From Puccinellia tenuiflora (Eukaryota; Streptophyta; Magnoliopsida; Poales; Poaceae), in NCBI GenBank assembly GCA_012064385.1, contig QRDG01000031.1:286857-350856 (forward strand): DNA of 64,000 bases, read 5' to 3'. This document shows, piece after piece, positions 49,673 through 60,118 of this stretch (position 1 is the first letter of the stretch; each line of letters begins with the position of its first letter). The notes under the pieces were generated by a model. That model did not search any database and was not told where the DNA came from. It saw only the letters and a program-made list of their open reading frames with translations. The position numbers and the translations under genes are program-made.

Positions 49673-51419
49673 GTATTTACGTTCTTGGCTTTTGCAGCCC
49701 AATGGTCAATATTTCCAATTTGTGTTCCACATAACGTTAACGGAAAATGATTTTGAGGAATTGATTTTGTTCTTATTGAGCTCCATAGCCGTCCTTGATG
49801 CTAGATGTGGGGAGTTATTTGAGATCTGAGGAGAAAGAGAGGTGGGTATGCGATTGAGGTTGAGGATGACACGTACTTTGGGGAGGTCAGATCAGATAGA
49901 GAGATAGCTTATTTAGTTGACCAGGTATTGTGCAAATTGATTACAAATCACTTTCGATTTACTTCCATATTTGACTGGTTGTATCGATGTTATGTTCTTA
50001 TAACGCTGATTGTCTAATCAGGAGTTTTTTGGGATTGTTATATTTGATTATTTGTAGTTTTACTAGATATAAAATATATATGTAGGTATTTGTATTTTGA
50101 TAGAGGAGCGTTTGCGCACCCAAAAAAACTTCAGTAAAGGTAGAAACACAGAATTTAAAATAATTCACTGTAGATGCACGAATGACACAACTTCAAGATG
50201 CTCAAAAAGGTGCTGAAGTGACCTCGGAAGTTACCGAGAGTTAACTTGGAATTGAAGCGCAATTAGTCGAAGCCAGAAGCATCATTCAGGAGCAGGTATG
50301 TGGTGTTTAACGACTTCTTACATTCGTATGTATCATTCAATCACAAATACTCTGTAACACATGGTAATCATATTTAGAAAGAAGTCTCTACTGTGGTAAA
50401 TGCGGAAGTTGTATTTATATGGATTTCAGTTTGTAGTGTCTGAATGCCTTTCGGTAACACGGCAGGTAGCTCAGGTTTCAATTCAAGTTCCTTCCATAAA
50501 TCATTGTGGTGTAACGTGTTGGTTGGAAATAGAGTAATAAGGATTACATTTATACATCCAATAATTCTTTACATTTTTTGTTACACATTTTTGGTTAATG
50601 CATAGACAAGAGATCTCTCCTCAAACTGCAATTGAACCACTATGTTTTGAAAGATAAGGTACAAAATTTGAAGTCGGTTGGTTACAGAAACAACAGTCCT
50701 AAGGTTAACTAACAGGTATATAACTTAACAACAACAACACGGCAGAATAATGGTCACATGGGAAGACCAGACACACGGATCAGAGAGGGTTGTAGGTCAT
50801 CCGATGCTGCCCTCTTGGCTACTTCTTCTGGGTTCTGGCTAAATTAGGATAGAACCTGTATATATTTGTTACAGAGTGGGCGTTTTGATGGGTTGATGCT
50901 CATGAGCTGAATTTCATAACATGCTACTTTGTCCAGTTGTATGCTCTGACAAACCCATACGCGCAGCCTGAAATATCCACATGGCTGAATATCTCACCCT
51001 GGTACAGGTTTACTCAGAAATTTTCAATAGCAATTTACAATGTATTACATGACAACTAATTTAGCACGTACATTTTATTCAATTTTTTTTTGCAAAATTG
51101 CAGTGGTGAGCGTAGTGGGCCCTGGACGGACGACAGTATTTGGGTGAAATACCAGTTAATGTATGGTTCTGTTCTATGCATGTCCTATTATCTAATATAA
51201 GATTTTGTTAATTGGATAATGTTAGTTTGTTAAATGTTAGTAGAGGCATAAGTAGGACTGGATTCTATCCTTAGATTACTTCGTTAAAAATCAGAATCTT
51301 AGCAGTATTTTCGCTGCCAAAGGAACATATTTCATATGTACTGCCTCTAACTGATCAACATTTGAGATGGATTCATTTGTGTACAACAATTTTTGATGAA
51401 TTCCTAATATATTTGGTAT

Positions 51420-51660
51420 GGTGCCATATAAATTGGAGGCTTATAGTACAGACCAAAGTGCACATAAGGTAAATTGGATCCACAATTAATTTTCTCTTTA
51501 GTCTGTGTTCTGGATCACATAATGGTCTGGTTATGTTGCCTATAAATTGGAAGCTTCTTATCCACCCTCATGTTTGTAGCTATACCATATTGCAGACCAA
51601 AGTCAACATAAGGTAAATTGGACCCACAATTAATTTTCGCTTGGATCACATAATGCACAT
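51420..51660. repeat. Tandem duplication of about 120 bp inside the Helitron
   Basis: CATAAGGTAAATTGGA(T/C)CCACAATTAATTTT occurs at about 51463-51493 and again at about 51607-51637, each followed by GGATCACATAATG. The preceding ATAAATTGGA(G/A)GCTT is also repeated. Confidence 0.8.
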
Positions 51661-52404
51661 TTTTTTCCATATTCACATTTTTTCTTCTGTCGGTATTGAC
51701 CATGCCTTTATTTTCTAGAGTTCTGATGGGGCACAGTCAATACATACTCTCGGTTTAGTTTTGCAATTAATTGCCTTGCAACTTGGATGCCACTTTTATA
51801 TCCTTTGTAATTTTACGGAAGTTTGAACAACATTGAGCAGATGTACCAGCGGGTAGAGCCAGATGGACATTCTAGATGTGAGAGGCACAAGAGAAAGAAG
51901 ACGTTGTTTGAAGTAAGGGAAGCCCTTTGTGCATTAGGGCGATCGAGAGAAAGAAAACACAAGTTTTTTGCAATGTCCTTGGAACAAGAGTGTGTGTTGT
52001 CGCGGAATAAAACGATCTTTCAGTTGATGTTTGCATGTGTTTATTTTGTTTCGTGATTGTGCAAGGTATTTAGGTATAAGAGATAATTGTCGGGTTGTTT
52101 ACTTCTATGCATATGGTGTCAAATAATAGATTTACGGAAGCATGTAGCAAAGAACAATCTCATTGTTTTGAAATATTATGTAGCTATCTCCTTTTATGTG
52201 ACGCAAATATTATGTTTACTTAAATGACAAAAAAAATTAGGAGCCCGTAGCAACGCACGGGTATTCAGCTAGTGTTTTTAATGGGGAGTCGAACCTGTTT
52301 ATAAAGGAGCTCTTCTGAGTGTGGCGTTTTGGAGGCCGAGCTCCATGGAGCTCCGTTTTCAAAAAAAAAAATTTTAAAACCGCATTGTTTTGTTTCAAAA
52401 AATT

Positions 52405-52655
52405 CTGAAAAAAATTATGGTCGTAGATAATATTGTGATCCACCACTGTGAAAATTTTCAATCAGAAATTCCTTATATTCTGTTCTAGGCAAAAAAGAGA
52501 AATTTGCAGATCTGAATCGGTGAACAGTGCGCAATCTTAAAAATTTGAAATCTGGCCAGATTTCTCTTTTTTGCACAGATCAAAATATAACGAGTTTGTG
52601 GTTGAAAATTTTCACATTGATGGATCATAGTATTCTCCACCACTATGATTTTTTT
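52405..52655. repeat. Inverted repeat / foldback element
   Basis: The left arm contains TGTGAAAATTTTCAA and GCAAAAAAGAGAAAT. The right arm contains their complements, ATTTCTCTTTTTTGC and TTGAAAATTTTCACA. Arms of roughly 100 bp surround a short loop near 52520-52550. This could be a foldback or Mutator-like MITE. Confidence 0.6.
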
Positions 52656-53749
52656 CATAGGATTCTCCACCACTAACAAAACCCCTCTGGAATCTGATGC
52701 TCCACTGACCCAAATCTCAAACCAGCTAACCAGATCGAAGTACTCAAAGTATGGAACGAGTTCACCAAGTATGGAGCTAATCCAAGCACGTTTGATCCTC
52801 CGAACATTGGCTTGAAGACAGACCGGCCAGATGCACCAATTCTGACAGAAATCACCTCTCCTTCTTCTTCCTCTCTTCTCACTTGGTTGTGGTGTTCTTG
52901 TGTGTTCTCTTACTCTCTCACAGCAGCAGCCACGTTCTGTCCTCTCTCTTGCTTACTCACACAGCCACCAAGGGTGGCTAGGGTTTTCTTCCTCTTACCT
53001 CTCTTGAAGGCAGCTCAGCCGTTGAATGCGAATCTCGATCAACGGTTGACACGTGTTGGACTTCCTAGGCTAAAATTGGGCTGCCACCACACCTCCATGT
53101 GGAGGGACATGGCCCAACACTGCTATCGTTGATGCCATCTTCCACCAGCCGTTGGCCATGCCGCCACCATGAGCCCCCTGCCGGTGCTACCCCCAGTTGT
53201 GGACATGGTGGCGTTGGCGGTGCTACCCTCCATACACCTCCCCTCGACTTCATGATGGTTGTTCGTTTTTTTATAATAGGTGTATGAATGTCTGGTTGGG
53301 ATGGGATTGTCTATCCACCAATGTCAACCCATCAATGCTGGATTTTATAGGGCTTATATCTGGTTCCGCCAGCATCCGGATTACCCAGGCCAACCCCGGA
53401 TTATCCACCCTAGAAATTTCAGTAACTAACAATTTGTATAACTGAAGTGATCTCTGTACTCATGGGAAGGCTACAGTGAAATATTGTGGATTTGTGTACG
53501 TGACTGATTTCACCTGTACCTTTCCGATCCGGACGCCCTCTTGATAGTACGATTCTCCTTCGACTCAAGCAGATAAAAATCGTTGGAACTATCTCTTTTC
53601 ACTTTGAGGGCATCGAACCATCTTGTACCATCTTCGAATAAACCTATTATGTTCAAGCACGTGGTTAGTCCACTAATCGTGTTGTCATTACCACCAAAAA
53701 ATTGGGAGGGAAATGCCCTTTCAGAGACTTCGCCTCACTCTATGTTGGT
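52656..53749. other. Repeat-like DNA, no gene supported
   Basis: Contains pyrimidine-rich sequence at 52850-52960 and no convincing coding frame. It may be an unidentified LTR fragment. Confidence 0.4.
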
Positions 53750-54288
53750 TGTTGTTGGGTTCCATCTTCGGGCTCGGAAAGGTGGAGGGTATCAGTGATC
53801 TAGGCAAAAGCCTAGGTTTCGATGAGTATGAATGAATGGATACCGGCGGCGATGGCCTGGTGGCGCCCTCTTCCTTTGGAGCTGACAATGAAGAGTTTAT
53901 CCTCTCCACTAGCCCATGGTTGGTATGTTTCTTGGCTGTCGTGGAGGCTGTCCTTTACCCGAGGTCTGGCGGGGCTGTGTAGGTGGCTCTAGGCAAAGCT
54001 TAAGTCTTCGACGGGGTTTGATGCTAGCGGCGACGCTGCCCAAGGGCATGGTTTCCCTTCCAGGAGGTGTCCTTGAAGAGCAGCCTCACTCATCTCCGGG
54101 TTGTGAGCATATTGGAGGTGGAGTTCGAGTTCGTACAGTTGTTTCTTTTCTCTTTTGTGGTCTTAGTTTTTGCAAGGTTATCCCATAATTAATTTTGGAT
54201 TCTGACATAGTTTTCCTCATAAACCGGTCCACTCCGTATTTTCTACCTTAATGAAATCGAGAGTGTTCTTGCCTTGCACGTAAAAAAA
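53750..54288 (+). mobile_element. LINE 3' UTR with A-rich end
   Basis: The GC-rich part with GGCGGCGATGGC is followed by TTTGTGGTCTTAGTTTTTGC, then GTATTTTCTACCTTAATGAA and TTGCCTTGCACGTAAAAAAA. That closing phrase is typical of Triticeae LINE 3' ends. The coding part is absent. The left limit is a guess. Confidence 0.45.
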
Positions 54289-54439
54289 TGACATAACTCA
54301 CAACATTAGATACATTGATTGTCGAAGGAAAATAACATCGTGACCTCTTAACGGATGTGTCTAGGTTGAAAAACCAATATGAGTTGTCCTCGTGAACTTT
54401 GACAATGAAATTGTGATTGTCAAAGTGAACAGTTCTAAA

Positions 54440-54632
54440 GATAATATAGAAAGTTCAAGGCATGTTAAGAGAAGACATAACGGGTAAAAATCCGGCTAAA
54501 AAATGGAACTCTCAAGTTATAGTATTAGATTATGTCCAAACAGCTAAAAATCCGGCAGATACTTCTACAAAAGGTCTATTAAAGAACATGATAGACCATG
54601 CATTGATAGAGTTGGGTTCGAGACCCACTTGA
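54440..54632 (+). pseudogene. Copia polyprotein C-terminal relic
   Basis: The frame 54501-54632 reads VIVLDYVQTAKNPADTSTKG, and later IELGSRPT and a stop, the C-terminal RNase H end of plant copia pol (V-x-T-x-x-N-x-A-D-x-x-T-K-G). The preceding 54440-54478 reads ESSRHVKRRH in a different frame, so a frameshift lies between. No LTR follows that I can recognise. Confidence 0.7.
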
Positions 54633-54649
54633 GTTGCCAAGTGAGTAAC

Positions 54650-55873
54650 TAACTAGTATACGTGATCGAATATCCCCGTGAACTAGGACTTCGAAAAACA
54701 ACCAGACCAACAGGCTGAGAGAATCTTAATACAACTTTCATTCCGCTACAAAAAAAATTCTCTCATATACATTACTATAGAGAATCTCAAGAGACAAGCC
54801 TAAGCGTGCTCAGCTTTGTTTGACTGCATCCTCTACGGATCAGGCGCACCACTACGCAACGTTGCTAACAACGCTAACATTGCTGCGTTGGTGGCATTCC
54901 TAGCCAACACGATGTGGCGTTGTTTCTCTTGAGTAGACTGTTTCGAAAATTACTTAATATTTCAGCAATATTGATCGGCTTCGTAGGTAGGTAGGTAGTA
55001 TGAAAAGGCCACGAGTGGTTGGGTTCAGTTGGCTCCTCAACTATCTTGTCCATGGAAGCACGACTCCATCTTCACCGGCTTCTCCTCTGGTCCTTCGTTT
55101 ACTTTTCATTCTCCTATCGAATCTCCAAACCCCATCATCTCCGGTAGTCAGGCTCCTCCAGACGAACTCACGTCTCCATCGCTCAAATGTGTTTGTCGCC
55201 ACATCGCCGGCTGCATTTGCTCGACACCGTCCGCTCACCCGGCCTAGAAGGTCACGCACGAGGAACCCTTGATGTTGAGGACGCTCTGACGAGGTCATCT
55301 GCGCCGCCAACGAAGGACAAGTTTTTCCCGTTTCTTTGTTCGGGTAAATTGGAAAAACCCGAGCCTGAACCCATTTTTGGGTACCCGAAATGTCAGGTTT
55401 CATTTTTTCGGACAAATATCGGGTGTCACTATTCAAAACCCAAATAACCCAACCCAAATTTCGGGGTACCAGGACGTCCACCCTTTGTTCGAGCAGATTG
55501 CGTCGTGGCCGGTGCGAGTGCTAATCATCACTGCATGCTGAAATCCCACCACGAAAAACAGAGTTGCCCAGCGCTCTGGCCGGCCGTGATGGCGAGGAGA
55601 TGCTGCTGAGAAGCAACGACGGAAGCGAGGGTGGAGGTGATTCGAAGCGGGGGAGCCTGGAAGCTGCTCCCTCTTCATGGTGCACATCCTCGTCAGCTTT
55701 GGGTCACGACGTGACGATAGATGGGTTGTCTCTGACACGCCGGCGACTCTTCTGGCCGAAGGGTGGCTTCTGGTGGTGAAGCTTTGTGCTCACCACCTTC
55801 TTCAACCTCCAGGCGTTATGCCACTGCGGAGGCCCTTTTGCTTGGCGGTCGTGCTGTGCCACAGCGCACTCGT
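54650..55873. other. Intergenic/repeat-derived DNA, no gene supported
   Basis: GTAGGTAGGTAGGTAG at about 54985 is a tetranucleotide run. A stretch at 55330-55470 is rich in CCCGA/GGGTA words. The 55560-55873 part, together with 57354-57570, may be LINE-derived sequence split by the solo LTR. Confidence 0.35.
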
Positions 55874-55878
55874 CGTCC

Positions 55879-57348
55879 TGATGACCCACAAGTATAGGGG
55901 ATCTATCGTAATCCTTTCGATAAGTAAGAGTGTCGAACCCAACGAGGAGCAGAAGGTGTTGACAAGTAGATTTCAGCAAGGTTTTACTGCAAACACTAAA
56001 AGAGAAATATTTTTGGAGTTTTGATATAAAAAACAAATAAAAAACAAGTAAATAAAAGGGTGCTACAATAGTTGCAGCAAATACCCCAATCCTTTTAAGC
56101 TCAAAGGCCAAGCCGGTTGCTAGTCGTTTTCATTGCACGCCGGTGATTAATCTTCAACGTTTTGATAAAATGTTGTGTGGGTGGACCTATGCTAATGCAC
56201 CGCCCTTACTTGGACAAATACATACTTGTGATTAAACCCCTTGCAAGCATCCGCAACTACAAGAAAGTAATTAAGATAAAAACCTAACCACAGCCTTAAA
56301 CTCCTAGACCCTATACTCCCTAGTGCACTAGTTCGCGAATTGGGGTTTAGGTTTCTGTCACTCCTGCAACCCTACCATAGGCAAACTAAATACACCATGC
56401 ATTCCCCTAGGCCCTTTGAAAGGTGAAGTATCATGTAGTCGACGTTCACACGATACCACTAGAGGAATTACACCACAACATATAATCAAACCATTAAATA
56501 TTACTCAACATTATGCAATTACTAGCAACTAGACTTTCCCCATGTCCTCAGGAACCAAACGAACTACTCACAAGACATCATATGGATCATGATCAGAGGT
56601 GATATGAACATGGGCAACAATCTGATTGTAATGATAATTTATCGACAAAACTCTCAAACATCAACTACAAGTGGTAATCAATGCCCGGGATACGATTCCG
56701 ATGAACTAATAGCAACACAATGATAATTGTTACAGCGAGATGAGATGGGATGGCGACGGTGATGATGGTGCTGATGGTGGAGATGATGTTGATGATGATC
56801 CCGATGATGCCCGGCGTGATGGCGATGACGATGGCGGCGATTCCCCCCCTCCGGGAGGGAGATTCCCTGGCAGTTTTCTCCCTGCCGGAGCTCTTCTTCT
56901 CTCTGTCTGGTTTCCGCCTTGTGGAGGCGGCGGAAAAATTATTGGTCGATCCCCCTGACGTTTTTAGGTCAAAGGGAAGTAATACGCCGAAGGGGAGCCG
57001 GAGGGGGGCCACAGGGGCCAGGGGCAGGTCCCACCCGCGGCCCAGGGTGGACCTGCGGCAGGGGCCGCCCCTGCTCCCTGGAGCTCGCCTCCGTGCGCCC
57101 TTTTGGCTACTTGACTTATTTCCCAAATATTTATCTCCGAATTTTTCTGTAATTTTTGAAGCTTCCGACGTCAGGTATCTTGACAGGTACTTTTCCAGCT
57201 GATTCCGGGCTCCGGCAGATGCATCCCCAATAATTGCAAAACATGCAAAATAAGGTAAAATAATATAAGTATTGCATCATAATATGAAATATATCAATGA
57301 ATAAAGGTAAATTATAATGTAAAATAGTGATGCAAAATGGACGTATCA
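55879..57348 (-). mobile_element. Solo Gypsy LTR with target-site duplication
   Basis: On the minus strand it begins TGATACGTCCATTTTGCATC at 57348 and ends CTTGTGGGTCATCA at 55879, 1470 bp. It is flanked by CGTCC at 55874-55878 and CGTCC at 57349-57353, a perfect 5-bp target duplication. No internal sequence is present, so it is a solo LTR left by LTR-LTR recombination. A GC-rich island at about 56990-57090 resembles those of the other LTRs in the window. Confidence 0.9.
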
Positions 57349-57353
57349 CGTCC

Positions 57354-57570
57354 CAAGTGGTGATATCCCCGGCGACGATGAGGTCGATGCCGAGCAACTT
57401 CCTGGACCTGATTGCGTTCCCCAATCTTTGTTGGAGGTCCTCACTGCAAATGTTCAGGGTCATGATTGTAATTTCCTTTTCTTTTTGGGCCCTGCTGTAA
57501 CTTGTGATGTAACCCTTATTACGTATTAATGCAGTGTTTTTTATATTAAAATAAATAAATAACCTTTTAG
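57354..57570 (+). other. Sequence right of the solo LTR, with an A/T-rich end
   Basis: Continues what lay left of the LTR before insertion. It ends TTTTTTATATTAAAATAAATAAATAA, possibly a retroposed 3' end (LINE or transcript). Confidence 0.3.
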
Positions 57571-57933
57571 CCCGCCGCAATCCGGAGGGGCCCGTGCCGC
57601 CGGGCTGAGAGCTTTCACACACGGCCGAGGCGCCACCTGCCCGCCCGCCCGTCGCGTAGCCAGCCAGTCGCTGATTCCCTGAAACTCTCCCTCCAGGCTC
57701 GTACGCAATGCAACCCCAAAGAATCTCAAACCCAAAAGGTGAACGCTTTTATGAATAAACATCCACTCCCACCACGTAATGCTTTCACTTCACCTCACCG
57801 TCCAGCACGTCGCCATCTGAAGCCACTTCCGGTCCAGTACTCGCCTGCTTCCCGCCCCTTTCGTCGCTTCGCGACATGGATTCAGTGCAGTGTAGCCGTG
57901 CCCGGCCGTGCTAACGGTGCCGGGCCGCTCTGG

Positions 57934-57941
57934 CTATATAT
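57934..57941 (+). promoter_or_regulatory. Probable TATA box of the gene at 58060
   Basis: CTATATAT in a GC-rich context, about 120 bp before the ATG. Confidence 0.5.
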
Positions 57942-58059
57942 CAGCGACAAGTTGGCTCCGGCCGGGGCATCGATTTCTCTGTCTGATCGCCAACGCTCGC
58001 TACCCGAAAGGCTGAAACCACATCTTCCCCCTCTCCGGAGTAGCTACCGGCCGGCCGCT

Positions 58060-60118
58060 ATGAGCTGCGGCGGCGGACGCGTGGGTGCGGACGGCGGCGT
58101 CCAGAAGTCGCCGCTGGCGCCGTCGAGAGCCCACCCTCGCTACGTCCCGAGGAGAGGTGCGGTGCTGAAGCGGATCGTTCGCGGCGCGCTCCGCTTCTTC
58201 CTCTCCCAGATGAATGGGAAGGTGCCGGAGAGCGCCGTCGGCGGCCGCGTGTGCCCGGACATCCTGGGAGGCGATGGCGCGGCGGAGAAGGGTAAGTAGG
58301 TGGCGGGGTCTGTCCACCGCATCGATTGTGTTAGTTCCACGGCCCAACCTTTTATCCGGTCCGTCCATCGTGTATATGTTCTGTATCTTGTATGTACTCC
58401 GTAACAGTTATAAGCTCCACGGTATCGATGGGGTTGCATGAATGTAGCAGACGATTTGAGGATTAACAATAACACAGCACCTCTAGTAGTCTAATCAACT
58501 CTTCTTTTTCCGAACCCATCCACTAATTCTGTTTAACTGTCCCCTTCTCGCACGAAGACAAAGTACAACACTCATATATATAGAAGGAGCTTGCAAGCTA
58601 CTAGCACAAGCTTGACTCGAGGATCAATTAAGAGTCACGAGATGCCTTGACAAAAATTGTCAAGGTACCAATACTATCACAAATTGCAAAGCGAATTAAA
58701 TATTGTATATTTTCCGCAATGACAAGAAATGAGGACCACGTACAGTCTATAAATATGCTATCAAATATTCTCATTGCATATATAACCTTTCTCCCGTTGC
58801 ACAATCTATAAATAAGCTATCACAGATTTCATTCTATCTTTGATTACAGCATTGTATGCTAAAACCAGAAATAAAACATCCTAAAGAAACCTCCACAAAA
58901 AAGAGAACCAATCGGTCACGAACATAACCGTGAATGCACAGGGAAACCTGCTGCAACCATTTGTGTTCGTTTGCAGCAAACGCTGTCTTTGGACCTCGGT
59001 ATCTAGATGAAACCCCCAAAAAAGATGGTGACGGAAACCCCATCTTCGTCAAATATACCACAGGCAGCTTCCAGGTTTTAAGCAAACAGTTTCGACCCCA
59101 TGTGAATGCCCTGGTAGAGAAGAATAAAATGGATCGATCAGAAACAATTTGCAAATCTGTACGTTGATTAAGAAATATATCACTGGTTGGGGCACAAATA
59201 ACTATATTACCATATGGTGGCGATGCAGCGAACGGATTCAGTGTACATCAAAGACAAACATCTGCACTAGCTAGAGCCCTAGTGTTACTAGTTCAACGGC
59301 ATATATCCTACTACTTGTTAATACTTGCATTACGACCTATCTTAACTCAGGATGCAGGCGGACATGGACGATTATCTTAAATAACCAGACCCAGTAGAGT
59401 TCTTTTTTTATAATAGCACAGAAAGCTGGAAATGATTCATAGTTGTGTACTTCAAAATTACAATTCCTTCTCCAAGTATGATGTTTAGTATGGCATGGTT
59501 TGGGAACAATCTTGGGTCTGCAGTTCTTCCATATATAACTGAAAACTTGAAACATGCCTTCTGTCCTGATTACCAGATTCACACACTTCGTTTGAGTCAT
59601 TTCTTTTATCTTTAGTTTTCCTTTATACAACAGAAGAACCAATTAGACTGTATCTAAATATAGCTCACCAACTAAAGAAATATATATTGTTAGTTGAATG
59701 TCATTTTCCTGGCACATAGGAAGATGGATATGGAATTGTGGGTATTTACTTCTTATATGTATATATTTTCTTTAGTAGCCAGCAACATGAGCTGGATGAT
59801 GCAACAGGAGGGAGTACAACTGAGAGCGCAGCCGCTCAAGCTGGTGATCCACTGAAAGTAGAAGGCAATGTTAGACGAGTGATTTGTGTAGGCTACCTCA
59901 TGTGTTCCACGACAAATAAGCTTCCAACAGTCTTCTGCTTGCACCGACTAACCCTTAACTTTCTTGAACCTCTTTGGGAAAAGTTCATTTCCCTCGAGAC
60001 GAACTTCTTGGTGCATTTGTTCCCATATTGCTTCAAACTGGCCCTGATATTTACCCTGTATCCATGCATGAATCTCAGGATAAAGAAAATCTGGATCAGT
60101 ACGCCATGCATCTCTTAA
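58060..60118 (+). CDS. Gene with PRYVPRRG core, three predicted exons, overlapping DEAH13
   Basis: Exon 1 is 58060-58291, starting MSCGGGRVGADGG and holding HPRYVPRRGAVLKRIVRGAL. It ends at a consensus donor GGGTAAGT, where an unspliced reading would hit TAG within eight bases (79 aa). Exon 2 is 58977-59158 (acceptor TTTGCAG, donor GTACGT), giving FGPRYLDETPKKDGDGN and FVKYTTGSFQVLSKQF. Exon 3 starts at 59783 (acceptor GTAGCCAG) with QQHELDDATGGSTTES. Phases match at both junctions (1, then 0). Without another intron, exon 3 runs to TAA near 60118 and its last 171 bases are antisense to the helicase coding exon. A donor near 59878 is also possible, so the 3' end is uncertain. No known domain is recognised. 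The core is shared with the 59-aa protein at 44891. Confidence 0.5.

Noticed and set aside
52812..53287. Frames of about 100 aa (for example MKTDRPDAPILTEITSPSSS)
   Set aside because: Low-complexity, no domain or splice context, and the sequence looks like repeat DNA.
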